A DNA stretch of 39,243 nucleotides, from contig NZ_JACHJJ010000041.1 in assembly GCF_014203605.1 (NCBI RefSeq), forward strand, positions 1-39,243. The letters run 5' to 3'. The notes under the pieces were generated by a model that did no database searches, was not told the DNA's origin, and saw only the letters and a list, made by a program, of their open reading frames with translations. A program made the translations under genes and the position numbers. The stretch is from Thiemannella venezuelensis (GTDB lineage Bacteria; Actinomycetota; Actinomycetes; Streptosporangiales; Streptosporangiaceae). Shown here piece by piece: positions 15,211 through 23,197 of the stretch (position 1 is its first letter; every line of letters begins with the position of its first letter).

Positions 15211-16401
15211 GTGAAACCGAAGATCTCCCGGGCGGTCGCGGCCGACGCGGTGCTGGCGGTCGCGGTCGGCGCGCTCGGCTCGGCGGACATGCTCGTCAAG
15301 CTGGCCCAGGGGGACACCTCGGCCTGGGCCGAGGGCGCCGCGCAGCTCGCCGCGGCGCTGGCCCTGCTCGCCCGGCGCCGGGCGCCCGGCGCGGTGGGGG
15401 CGCTGTGCGCCGCGCTCTGCCTGCTGAGCCCCGTCCTGGCGGCGCCGTTCGCCGCCTACGCGATCGGCGTGTACGGCCGCGGCCGCGACGCGGCGGCCAT
15501 CATGCTGATGTCGGTCCTCTTCGTCCGGCCGTGGACCGTTCCCGGCACCGTCGCCGAGGTGGTCCTCAACAGCTTCTCCGGCACGCTCGTCCTGCTGGCC
15601 CCCGTGCTGCTCGGCATGTGGCGGCGCTCGCAGATCAGGTTGATCGGGGCGCTGGCCGACCGCGCCGAGCGGGCCGAGCACGAGCGCGAGCTCATGGCCG
15701 AGCAGGCCAGGCTGGAGGAGCGGGCCCGGCTGGCGGGGGAGATGCACGACGTCGTCACCCACCGGGTCAGCCTCATGGTCCTGCGCGCGGGCGCGCTGCG
15801 GACCGTCGCCCGCGACGAGGAGGTGCGCGCGGCGGTGGAGGAGCTGCGCCAGGTCGGCTGCCAGGCGCTGGAAGAGCTGCGCGACCTGGTCGGGGTGCTG
15901 CGCTCGGAGGACCGCTTCGGCTCCGCGCGCACTGCCGAGCCCGTCGTGCTGGACCTGTCGGGCCTGGTGGCCGAGTCCCGCGCGGCGGGCGTCGAGGCCG
16001 GGCTCGCCTGCGAGGGCGAGCCGGTCCCCGCACCGCCCGTCGTGGCCCGCACCGCCTACCGGGTGGTCCAGGAGGCCCTGACCAACGTGCACAAGCACGC
16101 GCCCGGATCGGAGGTGACCGTCACCGTGTCGTACGCCGGGGACGCGCTCGGCGTCGCGGTGCGCAACACGGCGGCCGCCCGGGGCGGCGGGATCGCCCTG
16201 GGCGGCGGCGGCACCGGCCTCAGCGGCCTGCGCCAGCGCGTCGAGCTGCTGCGCGGCCGCCTGGAGGCGGGGGCGACGGAGGAGGGAGGGTTCGCGGTGA
16301 CGGCGGTCCTGCCGACGGGGCCCGGCGAGGACGCCGCGGACGGGCCGTACGCGTCGAGCGGGGCCGGCTCCGCGGGGCCGGGGAGGCGGGTGGCGGGATG
16401 A
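15211..16401 (+). CDS. NarL-family sensor histidine kinase
   Basis: A 396-residue membrane kinase. The N-terminal roughly 135 residues hold about four hydrophobic segments with short loops, so it is probably an intramembrane-type sensor. HisKA_3 follows with His179 in GEMHDVVTHRVS. The HATPase_c domain has VVQEALTNVHKHAPG and the G-box GGGTGLSGLRQRVELLRG; the usual central DxG motif is poorly conserved. The acidic and proline-rich tail runs to the stop, which overlaps the regulator ATG by 4 bases. It is divergent from the RND exporter gene, suggesting control of that pump by membrane-active signals, as seen for comparable actinomycete pairs. Confidence 0.9.
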   Translation: MKPKISRAVAADAVLAVAVGALGSADMLVKLAQGDTSAWAEGAAQLAAALALLARRRAPGAVGALCAALCLLSPVLAAPFAAYAIGVYGRGRDAAAIMLMSVLFVRPWTVPGTVAEVVLNSFSGTLVLLAPVLLGMWRRSQIRLIGALADRAERAEHERELMAEQARLEERARLAGEMHDVVTHRVSLMVLRAGALRTVARDEEVRAAVEELRQVGCQALEELRDLVGVLRSEDRFGSARTAEPVVLDLSGLVAESRAAGVEAGLACEGEPVPAPPVVARTAYRVVQEALTNVHKHAPGSEVTVTVSYAGDALGVAVRNTAAARGGGIALGGGGTGLSGLRQRVELLRGRLEAGATEEGGFAVTAVLPTGPGEDAADGPYASSGAGSAGPGRRVAG

Positions 16402-17060
16402 TCCGGGTGCTGCTCGTCGACGACGACCGGATGGTCTGCGCCCAGTTGCGCACCATCCTGTCGGCCGCCGACGACCTGGTCGTGGTCGGAGAGGCCTACG
16501 ACGGGGCCGAGGCGGTGGAGTCCGTCGTCCGGCACCGGCCGCACGTCGTGCTGATGGACCTGCACATGCCCGGCGTGGACGGGATCGCCGCGATCGGGCA
16601 CATCACCCGGTTCCCGGCCCCGCCCAAGGTGGTGGTGCTGACCACCTTCGACCGCGACGGGTACGTGCTGCGCGCGATGAGCATGGGCGCCTCCGGGTTC
16701 CTGCTCAAGGACACCCCTCCGGAGGACCTGATCGGCCTGGTTCGGGTGGCGGCCGACGGCCACACGGTGCTCTCCCCGGCGGCGACCCGGAGGCTGCTCG
16801 CGGCCTCGGCCGGGCGCGACGCCGCCAGGGAGCAGGCCGCCTCCCGCCTCAGGGAGCTCACCGAGCGCGAGACGGAGGTGCTGGTCTGCCTGGGAGAAGG
16901 GCTGTCCAACGCGCAGATCGCCCGCAGGCTTCACCTCTCCGAGGCGACGATCAAGAGCTACGTCTCACGCATGCTGGTCAAACTGGGCTTCTCCAACCGG
17001 ACCCAGGCCGGTCTGCTCGCCTCGGAGGCGGGACTCACCGGGCCGGAGCGCATCGGCTGA
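16398..17060 (+). CDS. LuxR/NarL-family response regulator
   Basis: A 220-residue regulator whose ATG overlaps the kinase stop (ATGA). The receiver domain has acidic residues 8-10, phospho-acceptor Asp54 (LMDLHMPGVDG), the conserved Thr in LTTFD and Lys in FLLKDTPPEDL. The LuxR HTH (LTERETEVLVCLGEGLSNAQIARRLHLSEATIKSYVSRML) occupies about residues 155-210. It is predicted to act with the preceding kinase; the repeated motifs upstream of that gene are candidate binding sites. Confidence 0.93.
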   Translation: MIRVLLVDDDRMVCAQLRTILSAADDLVVVGEAYDGAEAVESVVRHRPHVVLMDLHMPGVDGIAAIGHITRFPAPPKVVVLTTFDRDGYVLRAMSMGASGFLLKDTPPEDLIGLVRVAADGHTVLSPAATRRLLAASAGRDAAREQAASRLRELTERETEVLVCLGEGLSNAQIARRLHLSEATIKSYVSRMLVKLGFSNRTQAGLLASEAGLTGPERIG

Positions 17061-17078
17061 CGGCCCGGTGAGGACTCC

Positions 17079-17122
17079 GCGGCGCCCCGGCGGGAGGGGC
17101 GGCCGGGCCCGCCGGGCGCCGC
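17079..17122. terminator. Bidirectional hairpin terminator
   Basis: GCGGCGCC...GGCGCCGC arms extended by CGGCGGG/CCCGCCG with one bulged C, filling the gap between the convergent response-regulator and VOC genes. Confidence 0.6.
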
Positions 17123-17890
17123 TCAGGCGGCGACGCTGGTGATCACGGCGAAGCGCGCGCCGTGCGGATCGGTGAGGACGGCGAAGCGGCCGACGCCCTC
17201 GGCGTCCGTGCCGGGCATGACGACGCCGCCGCCGAGCTCCCGGGCCCTGGCGGCGACCCCGTCGCAGTCGGCGACCTCGAAGTACGCCAGCCAGTGCGGC
17301 CGGTCGCCCTCCTGCAGCGGCATGATTCCGGCCATGCTGGTGTCGGGGTCGTCGCCGGTGCAGGCCATGACGTAGGTCGCGTCGCCGAACGGCATGTCCG
17401 TGATCCTCCAGTCGAGCACCGTCCGGTAGAACGCGCGGACGGCGTCGGGAACCGCGACGTACAGCTCGGTCCAGGCCAGCGAGCCGGTCTCGGTGACGAG
17501 ATCGAGGCCCCTGGTCGCGGCGGGCTGCCAGACCGCGAACTCCGCGCCGCCCGGGTCGGAGAACCCCGCCATCCGGCCCTTGTCGAAGACGTCGGAGGGC
17601 GGGAAGCGCACGGTGCCGCCCGCCTGCTCGACGGCCTTGGCGGTGGCGTCGGCGTCGGCGGTCTGGAAGTAGACCGTCCAGGCCGGGCTCGCGCCCTCCC
17701 CGGTGAGCGGGCCGGCGGCGGCGACGGTCCGGCCGCCGAGCTGGAAGAAGCCGTAGCCGCCGGCCCCGGGGCCGGCCGACCGGAACTCCCAGCCGAACAG
17801 CCCGCGGTAGAAGGCGACGGAGTCGTCGACGGCGGGACTGCCGAGGTCGATCCAGTTGGGAGCGCCCGGGACGTAGTGCGTGGTGAGCAT
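17123..17890 (-). CDS. VOC-family protein with two glyoxalase-like domains
   Basis: A 255-residue tandem vicinal-oxygen-chelate protein. Domain 1 is about residues 8-120 (NWIDLGSPAVDDSVAFYRGLFGWEF ... DPGGAEFAVWQP). Domain 2 is about residues 132-253 (AWTELYVAVPDAVRAFYRTVLDW ... DPHGARFAVI). Proteins of this type include hydroxylases and resistance proteins, but no specific enzyme is recognised. Start ATG 17890 has AAGGAG 6 bases upstream. The frame is open further upstream, but that stretch is low-complexity and lacks a better ribosome binding site. Confidence 0.87.
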   Translation of the reverse strand: MLTTHYVPGAPNWIDLGSPAVDDSVAFYRGLFGWEFRSAGPGAGGYGFFQLGGRTVAAAGPLTGEGASPAWTVYFQTADADATAKAVEQAGGTVRFPPSDVFDKGRMAGFSDPGGAEFAVWQPAATRGLDLVTETGSLAWTELYVAVPDAVRAFYRTVLDWRITDMPFGDATYVMACTGDDPDTSMAGIMPLQEGDRPHWLAYFEVADCDGVAARARELGGGVVMPGTDAEGVGRFAVLTDPHGARFAVITSVAA

Positions 17891-18092
17891 GGTGTGCTCC
17901 TTCGGGATGGGTCCCTGACGGCGGCCAGGCGTCCCCGCCCTGGCGGGAGGCCTGCCGTCCGTCCGTCCATGCGCCAGCCTGGCACGGACCGCCGACAATT
18001 CCGAGGACCCGCGCGGGAGGCGGCGCGGGCGGCTTCCCGGCGCGGCCCGGCCGCGTTCCGGGCGCCGGACGGCCACCGCGGGCCCGGCCGGG

Positions 18093-19550
18093 TCACGCGC
18101 TCGCCGAAGACTCCGGCCTGGAGCCGGGGACCTGCGCCGGAGCGGCCCGCGCCACCCGGTCCCGGCCGTTCTGCTTGGCGTCGTACAGGGCGACGTCGGC
18201 GCGGTGCAGCAGTTCCAGCGGGCTCTCCCGGCCGTCCCACAGCGCCAGACCGGCGGAGAAGGTCTGGCGCTCGGGGGTGACCAGGCGCAGGGCGGAGAGC
18301 AGGTGCTCCGCGGCGTCCAGGCCGCGGCCGGGCATCAGCAGCACGAACTCCTCGCCGCCGTAGCGGGCCAGCATGTCGTCGGAGGCGAGCACCAGGCTCC
18401 AGGCGGTGGCGGCGCCCGTCAGCAACCGGTCGCCGGCCTGGTGGCCGTACGTGTCGTTGAACAGCTTGAAGCGGTCGAGGTCGACCATGGCGAGACTGAG
18501 CGGCCCGCCGGTGCGCGCGGAGACCTCGTACTCCCGGACGATCTGGGCGTCCAGGGTGCGGCGGTTGGGCAGGCCGGTCAGCATGTCGGTGCGGGCGATC
18601 TCGTCGAGGCGCCGGGCCTGGGCCTGCATACGTCTCAGCAGGCCGGACATCCGGGCGACCACCAGGATGAAGAGCAGGGCGGAGGTGATGGTGACGGCCC
18701 AGGCGCTCAGTTCGAATCCGAACAGCAACTGCACGGCCAGCGTGCCGGGGGCGAGCAGCACCACCGCGGTCAGCGTGACCAGCCGCCGCGTGGTGAAGGA
18801 CGGCACCGCCGCGGGTTCGGCGTGCAGCAGGTCCCCGGCCGACGGGTGCAGCGCCGCCGCGCCCCAGGCCAGGTAGGACAGCAGGAAGGGCAGGTCGCCC
18901 AGGGGCAGGCCGAGGATCTCCCCGCTCTCGGTCGAGATGAAGACGACGTCGGCGAGGAGGAGCAGCACCAGCGCGGAGGTGAGCAGGTGGAAGGCCGGGG
19001 CACGCACGCCCGAGGCGGTCAGCACCCGGACGAGCCCGGCGAGCAGCACCACGTCGGCGAGCGGGTAGCCCAGCGAGATCACCTGCCCGAAGGCGGAGTC
19101 GTGGCCGCCGATGCTCGGGCTGATCAGGAGCACCCAGTACGGCAGGGCGAGGCCGACGACGAAGATGGCGCCGTCCAGCACGGCCTCCCGGTCGGCGGGG
19201 GAGCGGCGGTACCGGACGAGCAGCAGGAGCGCGGCGGTGACGAGCGGGTACTCCATCAGGTAGAGCACGTCGGCCGGAGAGGGGAAGGGGTCCGTCAGAG
19301 CGATGTGCTTGTAGTAGAGCCACAGGGTGTCGCCGAGGACGGCGGCGAACTGGCCGAGTCCCATCAGCGCCCAGATGCGGCCGGTCGCGCCCCGCAGGCG
19401 GGCGCCCGCCACGAGCGCGGCCACGACGCTGGAGAACCCGATCAGGGCGTACAGCGCATCCCGCCAGATGGCGTCCGGGAGCAGCACGAACACCCCCATG
19501 GCGAGTACTCCGCCGAGGAGGTAGACACGCCACGCCCGGAGACCGTCCAC
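18093..19550 (-). CDS. Membrane diguanylate cyclase (GGDEF)
   Basis: A 485-residue protein. About residues 1-310 contain eight to nine hydrophobic helices. The C-terminal GGDEF domain follows: DMLTGLPNRRTLD, DLDRFKLFNDTYGHQAGDRLL and the active site RYGGEEF. Such enzymes make cyclic-di-GMP from two GTP, which in sporulating actinomycetes controls development through BldD and related factors. The usual RxxD inhibitory site before the GG(D/E)EF motif reads LASD, so feedback inhibition at this site is probably absent. The start is GTG 19550. No partner gene is evident. Confidence 0.92.
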   Translation of the reverse strand: MDGLRAWRVYLLGGVLAMGVFVLLPDAIWRDALYALIGFSSVVAALVAGARLRGATGRIWALMGLGQFAAVLGDTLWLYYKHIALTDPFPSPADVLYLMEYPLVTAALLLLVRYRRSPADREAVLDGAIFVVGLALPYWVLLISPSIGGHDSAFGQVISLGYPLADVVLLAGLVRVLTASGVRAPAFHLLTSALVLLLLADVVFISTESGEILGLPLGDLPFLLSYLAWGAAALHPSAGDLLHAEPAAVPSFTTRRLVTLTAVVLLAPGTLAVQLLFGFELSAWAVTITSALLFILVVARMSGLLRRMQAQARRLDEIARTDMLTGLPNRRTLDAQIVREYEVSARTGGPLSLAMVDLDRFKLFNDTYGHQAGDRLLTGAATAWSLVLASDDMLARYGGEEFVLLMPGRGLDAAEHLLSALRLVTPERQTFSAGLALWDGRESPLELLHRADVALYDAKQNGRDRVARAAPAQVPGSRPESSASA

Positions 19551-19667
19551 GCCCGCCCCATCGGCAGGGCGGGCGGGCTCCTGAGGGAACCGGGAGAACC
19601 CCGGGGAGCCGGGAGGGAACCCGGTCCCGCCCGGGAACCGCGCCGGGAGGGCCCGCGGACCGGGAGG

Positions 19668-19712
19668 GGCGGCGGATCAGGAGAGGCGGCGGATCAGGAG
19701 AGGCGGCGGCGG
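19668..19712. repeat. 17-bp short tandem repeat
   Basis: GGCGGCGGATCAGGAGA is repeated twice exactly and a third time partly, upstream of the diguanylate cyclase gene. The surrounding gap 19551-19739 has no supported gene. Confidence 0.8.
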
Positions 19713-19739
19713 TTCCGGGGGCGAAGTGCCGGAGACGAC

Positions 19740-19775
19740 CGATGGGCCGGCTCCCGTGCGGGAGCCGGCCCATCG
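19740..19775 (-). terminator. Terminator of the tRNA cluster
   Basis: A perfect 16-bp stem (CGATGGGCCGGCTCCC and its complement) with loop GTGC, 13 bases past the CCA end of the tRNA-Val gene on the minus strand. Confidence 0.75.
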
Positions 19776-19788
19776 CCGAACAACGTCG

Positions 19789-19863
19789 TGGTGGACGATA
19801 CAGGGATTGAACCTGTGACCTCTTCCGTGTCAGGGAAGCGCTCTCCCGCTGAGCTAATCGTCC
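19789..19863 (-). tRNA. tRNA-Val(GAC)
   Basis: A full cloverleaf on the minus strand: acceptor GGACGAT/ATCGTCC, D-stem GCTC/GAGC, anticodon stem CTTCC/GGAAG with loop CTGACAC (anticodon GAC), T-arm ACAGG TTCAATC CCTGT. CCA is encoded. It is the last gene of a Gly-Cys-Val cluster. Confidence 0.95.
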
Positions 19864-19878
19864 TCGGGCGAAAGCCAG

Positions 19879-19949
19879 AGGTGGAGACGGGATTTGAACC
19901 CGTGTACACGGCTTTGCAGGCCGTTGCCTCGCCTCTCGGCCACTCCACC
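19879..19949 (-). tRNA. tRNA-Cys(GCA)
   Basis: Acceptor GGTGGAG/CTCCACC with discriminator U, anticodon stem ACGGC/GCCGT with loop CTGCAAA (GCA), T-loop TTCAAAT. CCA is not encoded. Confidence 0.95.
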
Positions 19950-19974
19950 GAGCGAGGCCCGGGGGCCTCTTTCG

Positions 19975-20046
19975 AGCGGAAGACGGGATTCGAACCCGCG
20001 ACCCTCACCTTGGCAAGGTGATGCTCTACCACTGAGCCACTTCCGC
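19975..20046 (-). tRNA. tRNA-Gly(GCC)
   Basis: Acceptor GCGGAAG/CTTCCGC with discriminator U, anticodon stem TCACC/GGTGA with loop TTGCCAA (GCC), T-loop TTCGAAT. It is the first gene of the cluster, and CCA is not encoded. Confidence 0.95.
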
Positions 20047-20201
20047 GTGTGCTCGCCGGTCGGACCGGCCTCACGCAGAGAACTCTAGCGAATACCGGGC
20101 GACTCCCCAAACCGGAATCGGGCAGGGAGTCGTCAGGCGAGGGAAATGTAAGGGGCTACCATGGTTATCACCGGTTACATCGAGTGCGAGAGAGTGACAC
20201 C

Positions 20202-21749
20202 ATGCGCGACAACGAGGTCGTGAACATCGGGCCGGAGCCGCTGACCTTCGGCGAGGTCGTCGCCGTGGCCAGGCACGGCGCCGCCGTACGGCTCACCGAC
20301 GACGCCGTGGCCGCCATGGCCGCCGCCCGCACCCGGATCGACGAGCTGGCCGAGAGCCCTACCCCGGCCTACGGGGTGTCCACCGGCTTCGGCGCGCTGG
20401 CCACCCGGCACATCGCGCCCTCGCTCCGCGCCCAGCTCCAACGCTCCCTGGTCCGCTCGCACGCCGCCGGATCGGGCCCGGAGGTGGAGACCGAGGTCAC
20501 CCGCGCGCTCATGCTCCTGCGCCTGCACACCCTCGCCACCGGCCACACCGGCGTTCGGCCGAAGACCGCCAAGGTTCTCCAGGACCTGCTCAACGCGCGG
20601 ATCACCCCGGTCGTGCACGAGTACGGAAGCCTGGGCTGCTCCGGGGACCTCGCCCCGCTCTCCCACGTGGCTCTCACGATCATGGGGGAGGGGGTCGTCC
20701 GCGACGCCGCGGGCGACCTGGCCGACGCGGCCGAGGCGCTCAAGCGGGCGGGCATCGAACCGGTCGAGCTGGCCGCCAAGGAGGGCCTCGCGCTCATCAA
20801 CGGCACCGACGGCATGCTCGGCATGCTGGTCCTCGCCATGGACGACCTGACCCGGCTGCTGAAGACCGCCGACATCGCCGCCGCCATGAGCGTGGAGGCG
20901 CTGCTCGGCACCGACCGCGTCTTCGCCGCCGACCTGCAGGCGCTGCGCCCGCACCCGGGCCAGGCCGCCAGCGCCGCCAACCTCCGCGCGCTGCTCGTCG
21001 GCTCGGGCGTCATGGCCAGCCACCGGGACGGCACCTGCACCCGGGTCCAGGACGCCTACTCGCTGCGCTGCGCCCCGCAGGTGGCCGGCGCCGCCCGCGA
21101 CACGCTCGCGCACGCCGCCACGGTCGCCGGGCGCGAGCTCGCCTCCGCGATCGACAACCCGGTGGTCCTGTCCGACGGCCGGGTGGAGTCCAACGGAAAC
21201 TTCCACGGCGCCCCGGTCGGCTACGTGCTGGACTTCCTGGCCATCGCCGTCGCCGACCTGGCGAGCATCTCCGAGCGCCGCACCGACCGCATGCTCGACG
21301 TGGCCCGCAACCACGGCCTGCCGGCCTTCCTCGCCGACGACCCGGGCGTCGACTCCGGCCACATGATCGCCCAGTACACCCAGGCCGCGATCGTCTCCGA
21401 GCTCAAGCGCCTGGCCGCGCCCGCGAGCGTGGACTCCATCCCGAGCTCCGCCATGCAGGAGGACCACGTCTCCATGGGCTGGTCGGCCGCGCGCAAGCTG
21501 CGCCGCGCGGTGGAGGGCCTGACCCGGGTGCTCGCGGTGGAGATCCTCACCGCGGCCCGCGCGCTCGACCTGCGCGCCCCGCACGCCCCGGCGCCCGCGA
21601 CCGGGGCGGTGGCGGGCGTCCTGCGCCAGAACGTGCCCGGCCCCGGCCCGGACCGCTTCCTGGCGCCGGAGATCGAGTCGGCGGTCCGCCTGGTCGCCGA
21701 CGGCTCCGTCGTGGCCGCCGCCGAGACGGTCACCGGTCCGCTGGCCTGA
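20202..21749 (+). CDS. hutH: Histidine ammonia-lyase
   Basis: A 515-residue MIO-dependent aromatic amino acid lyase; histidase converts L-histidine to urocanate and ammonia. Family landmarks: YGVSTGFGAL with the catalytic Tyr (about 57), the prosthetic-group triad in GSLGCSGDLAPLSH (Cys146-Ser147-Gly148 instead of the commoner Ala-Ser-Gly), NGTDGMLG, IDNPVVLSDG...GNFHGAP and SSAMQEDHVSMG. The Cys variant is allowed in the family signature. ATG 20202 starts the family alignment; upstream codons run into the tRNA cluster. hutU, hutI and other degradation genes are not nearby, so the gene is monocistronic here. Confidence 0.92.
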   Translation: MRDNEVVNIGPEPLTFGEVVAVARHGAAVRLTDDAVAAMAAARTRIDELAESPTPAYGVSTGFGALATRHIAPSLRAQLQRSLVRSHAAGSGPEVETEVTRALMLLRLHTLATGHTGVRPKTAKVLQDLLNARITPVVHEYGSLGCSGDLAPLSHVALTIMGEGVVRDAAGDLADAAEALKRAGIEPVELAAKEGLALINGTDGMLGMLVLAMDDLTRLLKTADIAAAMSVEALLGTDRVFAADLQALRPHPGQAASAANLRALLVGSGVMASHRDGTCTRVQDAYSLRCAPQVAGAARDTLAHAATVAGRELASAIDNPVVLSDGRVESNGNFHGAPVGYVLDFLAIAVADLASISERRTDRMLDVARNHGLPAFLADDPGVDSGHMIAQYTQAAIVSELKRLAAPASVDSIPSSAMQEDHVSMGWSAARKLRRAVEGLTRVLAVEILTAARALDLRAPHAPAPATGAVAGVLRQNVPGPGPDRFLAPEIESAVRLVADGSVVAAAETVTGPLA

Positions 21750-21759
21750 GCACGGCCGC

Positions 21760-21801
21760 CCGGGTACGGCACGCCGGTCCGCCCGGCCGCGCCGTACCCG
21801 G
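21760..21801. terminator. Bidirectional hairpin terminator
   Basis: An 11-bp perfect stem (CCGGGTACGGC/GCCGTACCCGG) between the convergent hutH and dehydrogenase-RidA genes. Confidence 0.65.
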
Positions 21802-21815
21802 CCTCCCCGGGCGGG

Positions 21816-23123
21816 TCACCGCCCTCCGGGGACGGCCGCCGTCACCTCCACCTCGATCAGCAGTCCCGGCCGGAACAGCCGGGACACCTCCACGGTCGTG
21901 CTGGCCGGGGGCTCGCCGGTGATGAACCGCCGCCGGACGGCCCCGTACTCCGGCAGGCGCGACATGTCGGTGAGGAACGTCCGGATGTGCGTCACGTCGT
22001 CGAACGTGCAGCCCTGGTCGGCCAGGATGCGGGCCAGGGACTCCATCACGTGCTGGGACTGGGCCGCCATGTCGCCCTCGCCGAGCACGTTCCCCCCGGC
22101 GTCCAGCGCCACCTGCCCGGAGACGAACAGCAGGCCCCCGCTCCGCGTGGCGTGGGAGTAGAGCCCGTTGGTCGCCGGGACCGAGGCCGGATTGATCTTC
22201 TCCACCCCGCCGGTCCGCACCGTCCCGCTCCGCCGCGCCGCCCCGCCCCCGGCCGTCTGCGCCGTACGGCGGGCCGCCCCGGAGCCGTCCGGCTCCCGCG
22301 ACGCGCGGCCGACGTACCCGAACACGGCCGTCAGGTCCGCCTCGCCCAGTCCGGCGGAGACCGCGGAGGCCAGCCGCTCCCGGGCCGCCGCGGCGAGCGT
22401 CCGCACCGGGTGCGCGGCCAACGCCAGGTCCTTGGCGGCCAGACCGAGGCCGTACCGCCGCTCGGGCACGCCTCCCTCCGCCGCCGGGCGCTCCACGGCC
22501 GGGCGGACCCGCTCGGCGAGCGCCCCGAGCGGCGTGGCGCCCAGCACGTCCAGCAGCGCCCCCGGATCCACCCCGGCCGCCTCGCCGCCGGCGACCGCCT
22601 CGGCGAGCAGCACCTGGGCGGGAACCAGCGCGCTCATCACGGCCAGTTTCATCGCCGCCCCCGCACCCGGCCCGCCGGCCTCCCGCACCCGGCCGAAGAC
22701 CTCCAGCACCTCCCGGCAGCGGGCCAGATCCTCCGGCAGCCCGCCGGCCAGGACCGTCAGCGTGCCGTCCCGGGCCGGTTCCACGCTGCCCAGCACCGGC
22801 GCGTCCACCAGCGCGACCCGGGCCGGGAGCCGGTCGCGGAGCCCGGCCACCGCCGCGGGCCCGATCGTGGACATCTCGGCCACGAGCGCCCCGGCCCGCA
22901 GGGCGGGCGCGGCGTCCGCCAGCACCTCCAGCACCGCCGCGGGGTCGCTGAGCATCGTGACGACCAGCTCCGCGTCCGCCACCGCCTCGGCGGGAGAGGC
23001 CGCGACCGCGGCCCCCTCGATCCCGCGGGGAGTGCGGTTCCACACCGTCACCTCGTGCCCGGCCTCCACGAGTCGCCGGGCCATCGGAGCGCCCATGCGC
23101 CCCAGTCCAAGGAAAGCAATCAC
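21816..23123 (-). CDS. Beta-hydroxyacid dehydrogenase-like/RidA fusion
   Basis: One continuous frame of about 435 residues joins two families. The N-terminal half is a 3-hydroxyisobutyrate/6-phosphogluconate dehydrogenase-like protein: Rossmann start VIAFLGLGRMGAPMARRL, MLSDPAAV, DAPVLGSVEPARDGTLTVLAGG and the catalytic-lysine helix AAMKLAVMSALV. After a disordered Arg/Gly/Ala linker, about 125 C-terminal residues are a RidA/YjgF domain (NPASVPATNGLYSHATRSGGLLFVSGQVALD ... DDVTHIRTFLTDM), a family that hydrolyses reactive imines. The start is uncertain: GTG 23123 has GGAG just upstream and begins at the Rossmann strand, while ATG 23144 and 23153 are alternatives. It is divergent from a LysR gene with an inverted repeat between them. 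The physiological substrate is unknown. Confidence 0.82.
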   Translation of the reverse strand: MIAFLGLGRMGAPMARRLVEAGHEVTVWNRTPRGIEGAAVAASPAEAVADAELVVTMLSDPAAVLEVLADAAPALRAGALVAEMSTIGPAAVAGLRDRLPARVALVDAPVLGSVEPARDGTLTVLAGGLPEDLARCREVLEVFGRVREAGGPGAGAAMKLAVMSALVPAQVLLAEAVAGGEAAGVDPGALLDVLGATPLGALAERVRPAVERPAAEGGVPERRYGLGLAAKDLALAAHPVRTLAAAARERLASAVSAGLGEADLTAVFGYVGRASREPDGSGAARRTAQTAGGGAARRSGTVRTGGVEKINPASVPATNGLYSHATRSGGLLFVSGQVALDAGGNVLGEGDMAAQSQHVMESLARILADQGCTFDDVTHIRTFLTDMSRLPEYGAVRRRFITGEPPASTTVEVSRLFRPGLLIEVEVTAAVPGGR

Positions 23124-23148
23124 GTTCTCCGACGGTAGGGACATACAA

Positions 23149-23178
23149 GGCATTCCACCAGCGACTATCTTGAATGCC
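23149..23178. promoter_or_regulatory. Inverted repeat, candidate LysR binding site
   Basis: GGCATTC and GAATGCC, a perfect 7-bp inverted repeat separated by 16 bases, lie between the divergent fusion and LysR genes. Its position argues for the internal start codons of both genes. Confidence 0.5.
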
Positions 23179-23197
23179 AGTCATGCGAAGGAGGAAT

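Noticed and set aside
15039-15317. N-terminal extension of the RND transporter
   Set aside because: Low-complexity Ala/Ser/Thr sequence that would overlap the kinase gene and divergent promoter; TTG 15038 has a good ribosome binding site and gives the family length.
19668-19712. CRISPR-like or regulatory repeat array
   Set aside because: Only two and a bit copies of a simple GC-rich unit, with no spacers and no cas genes.
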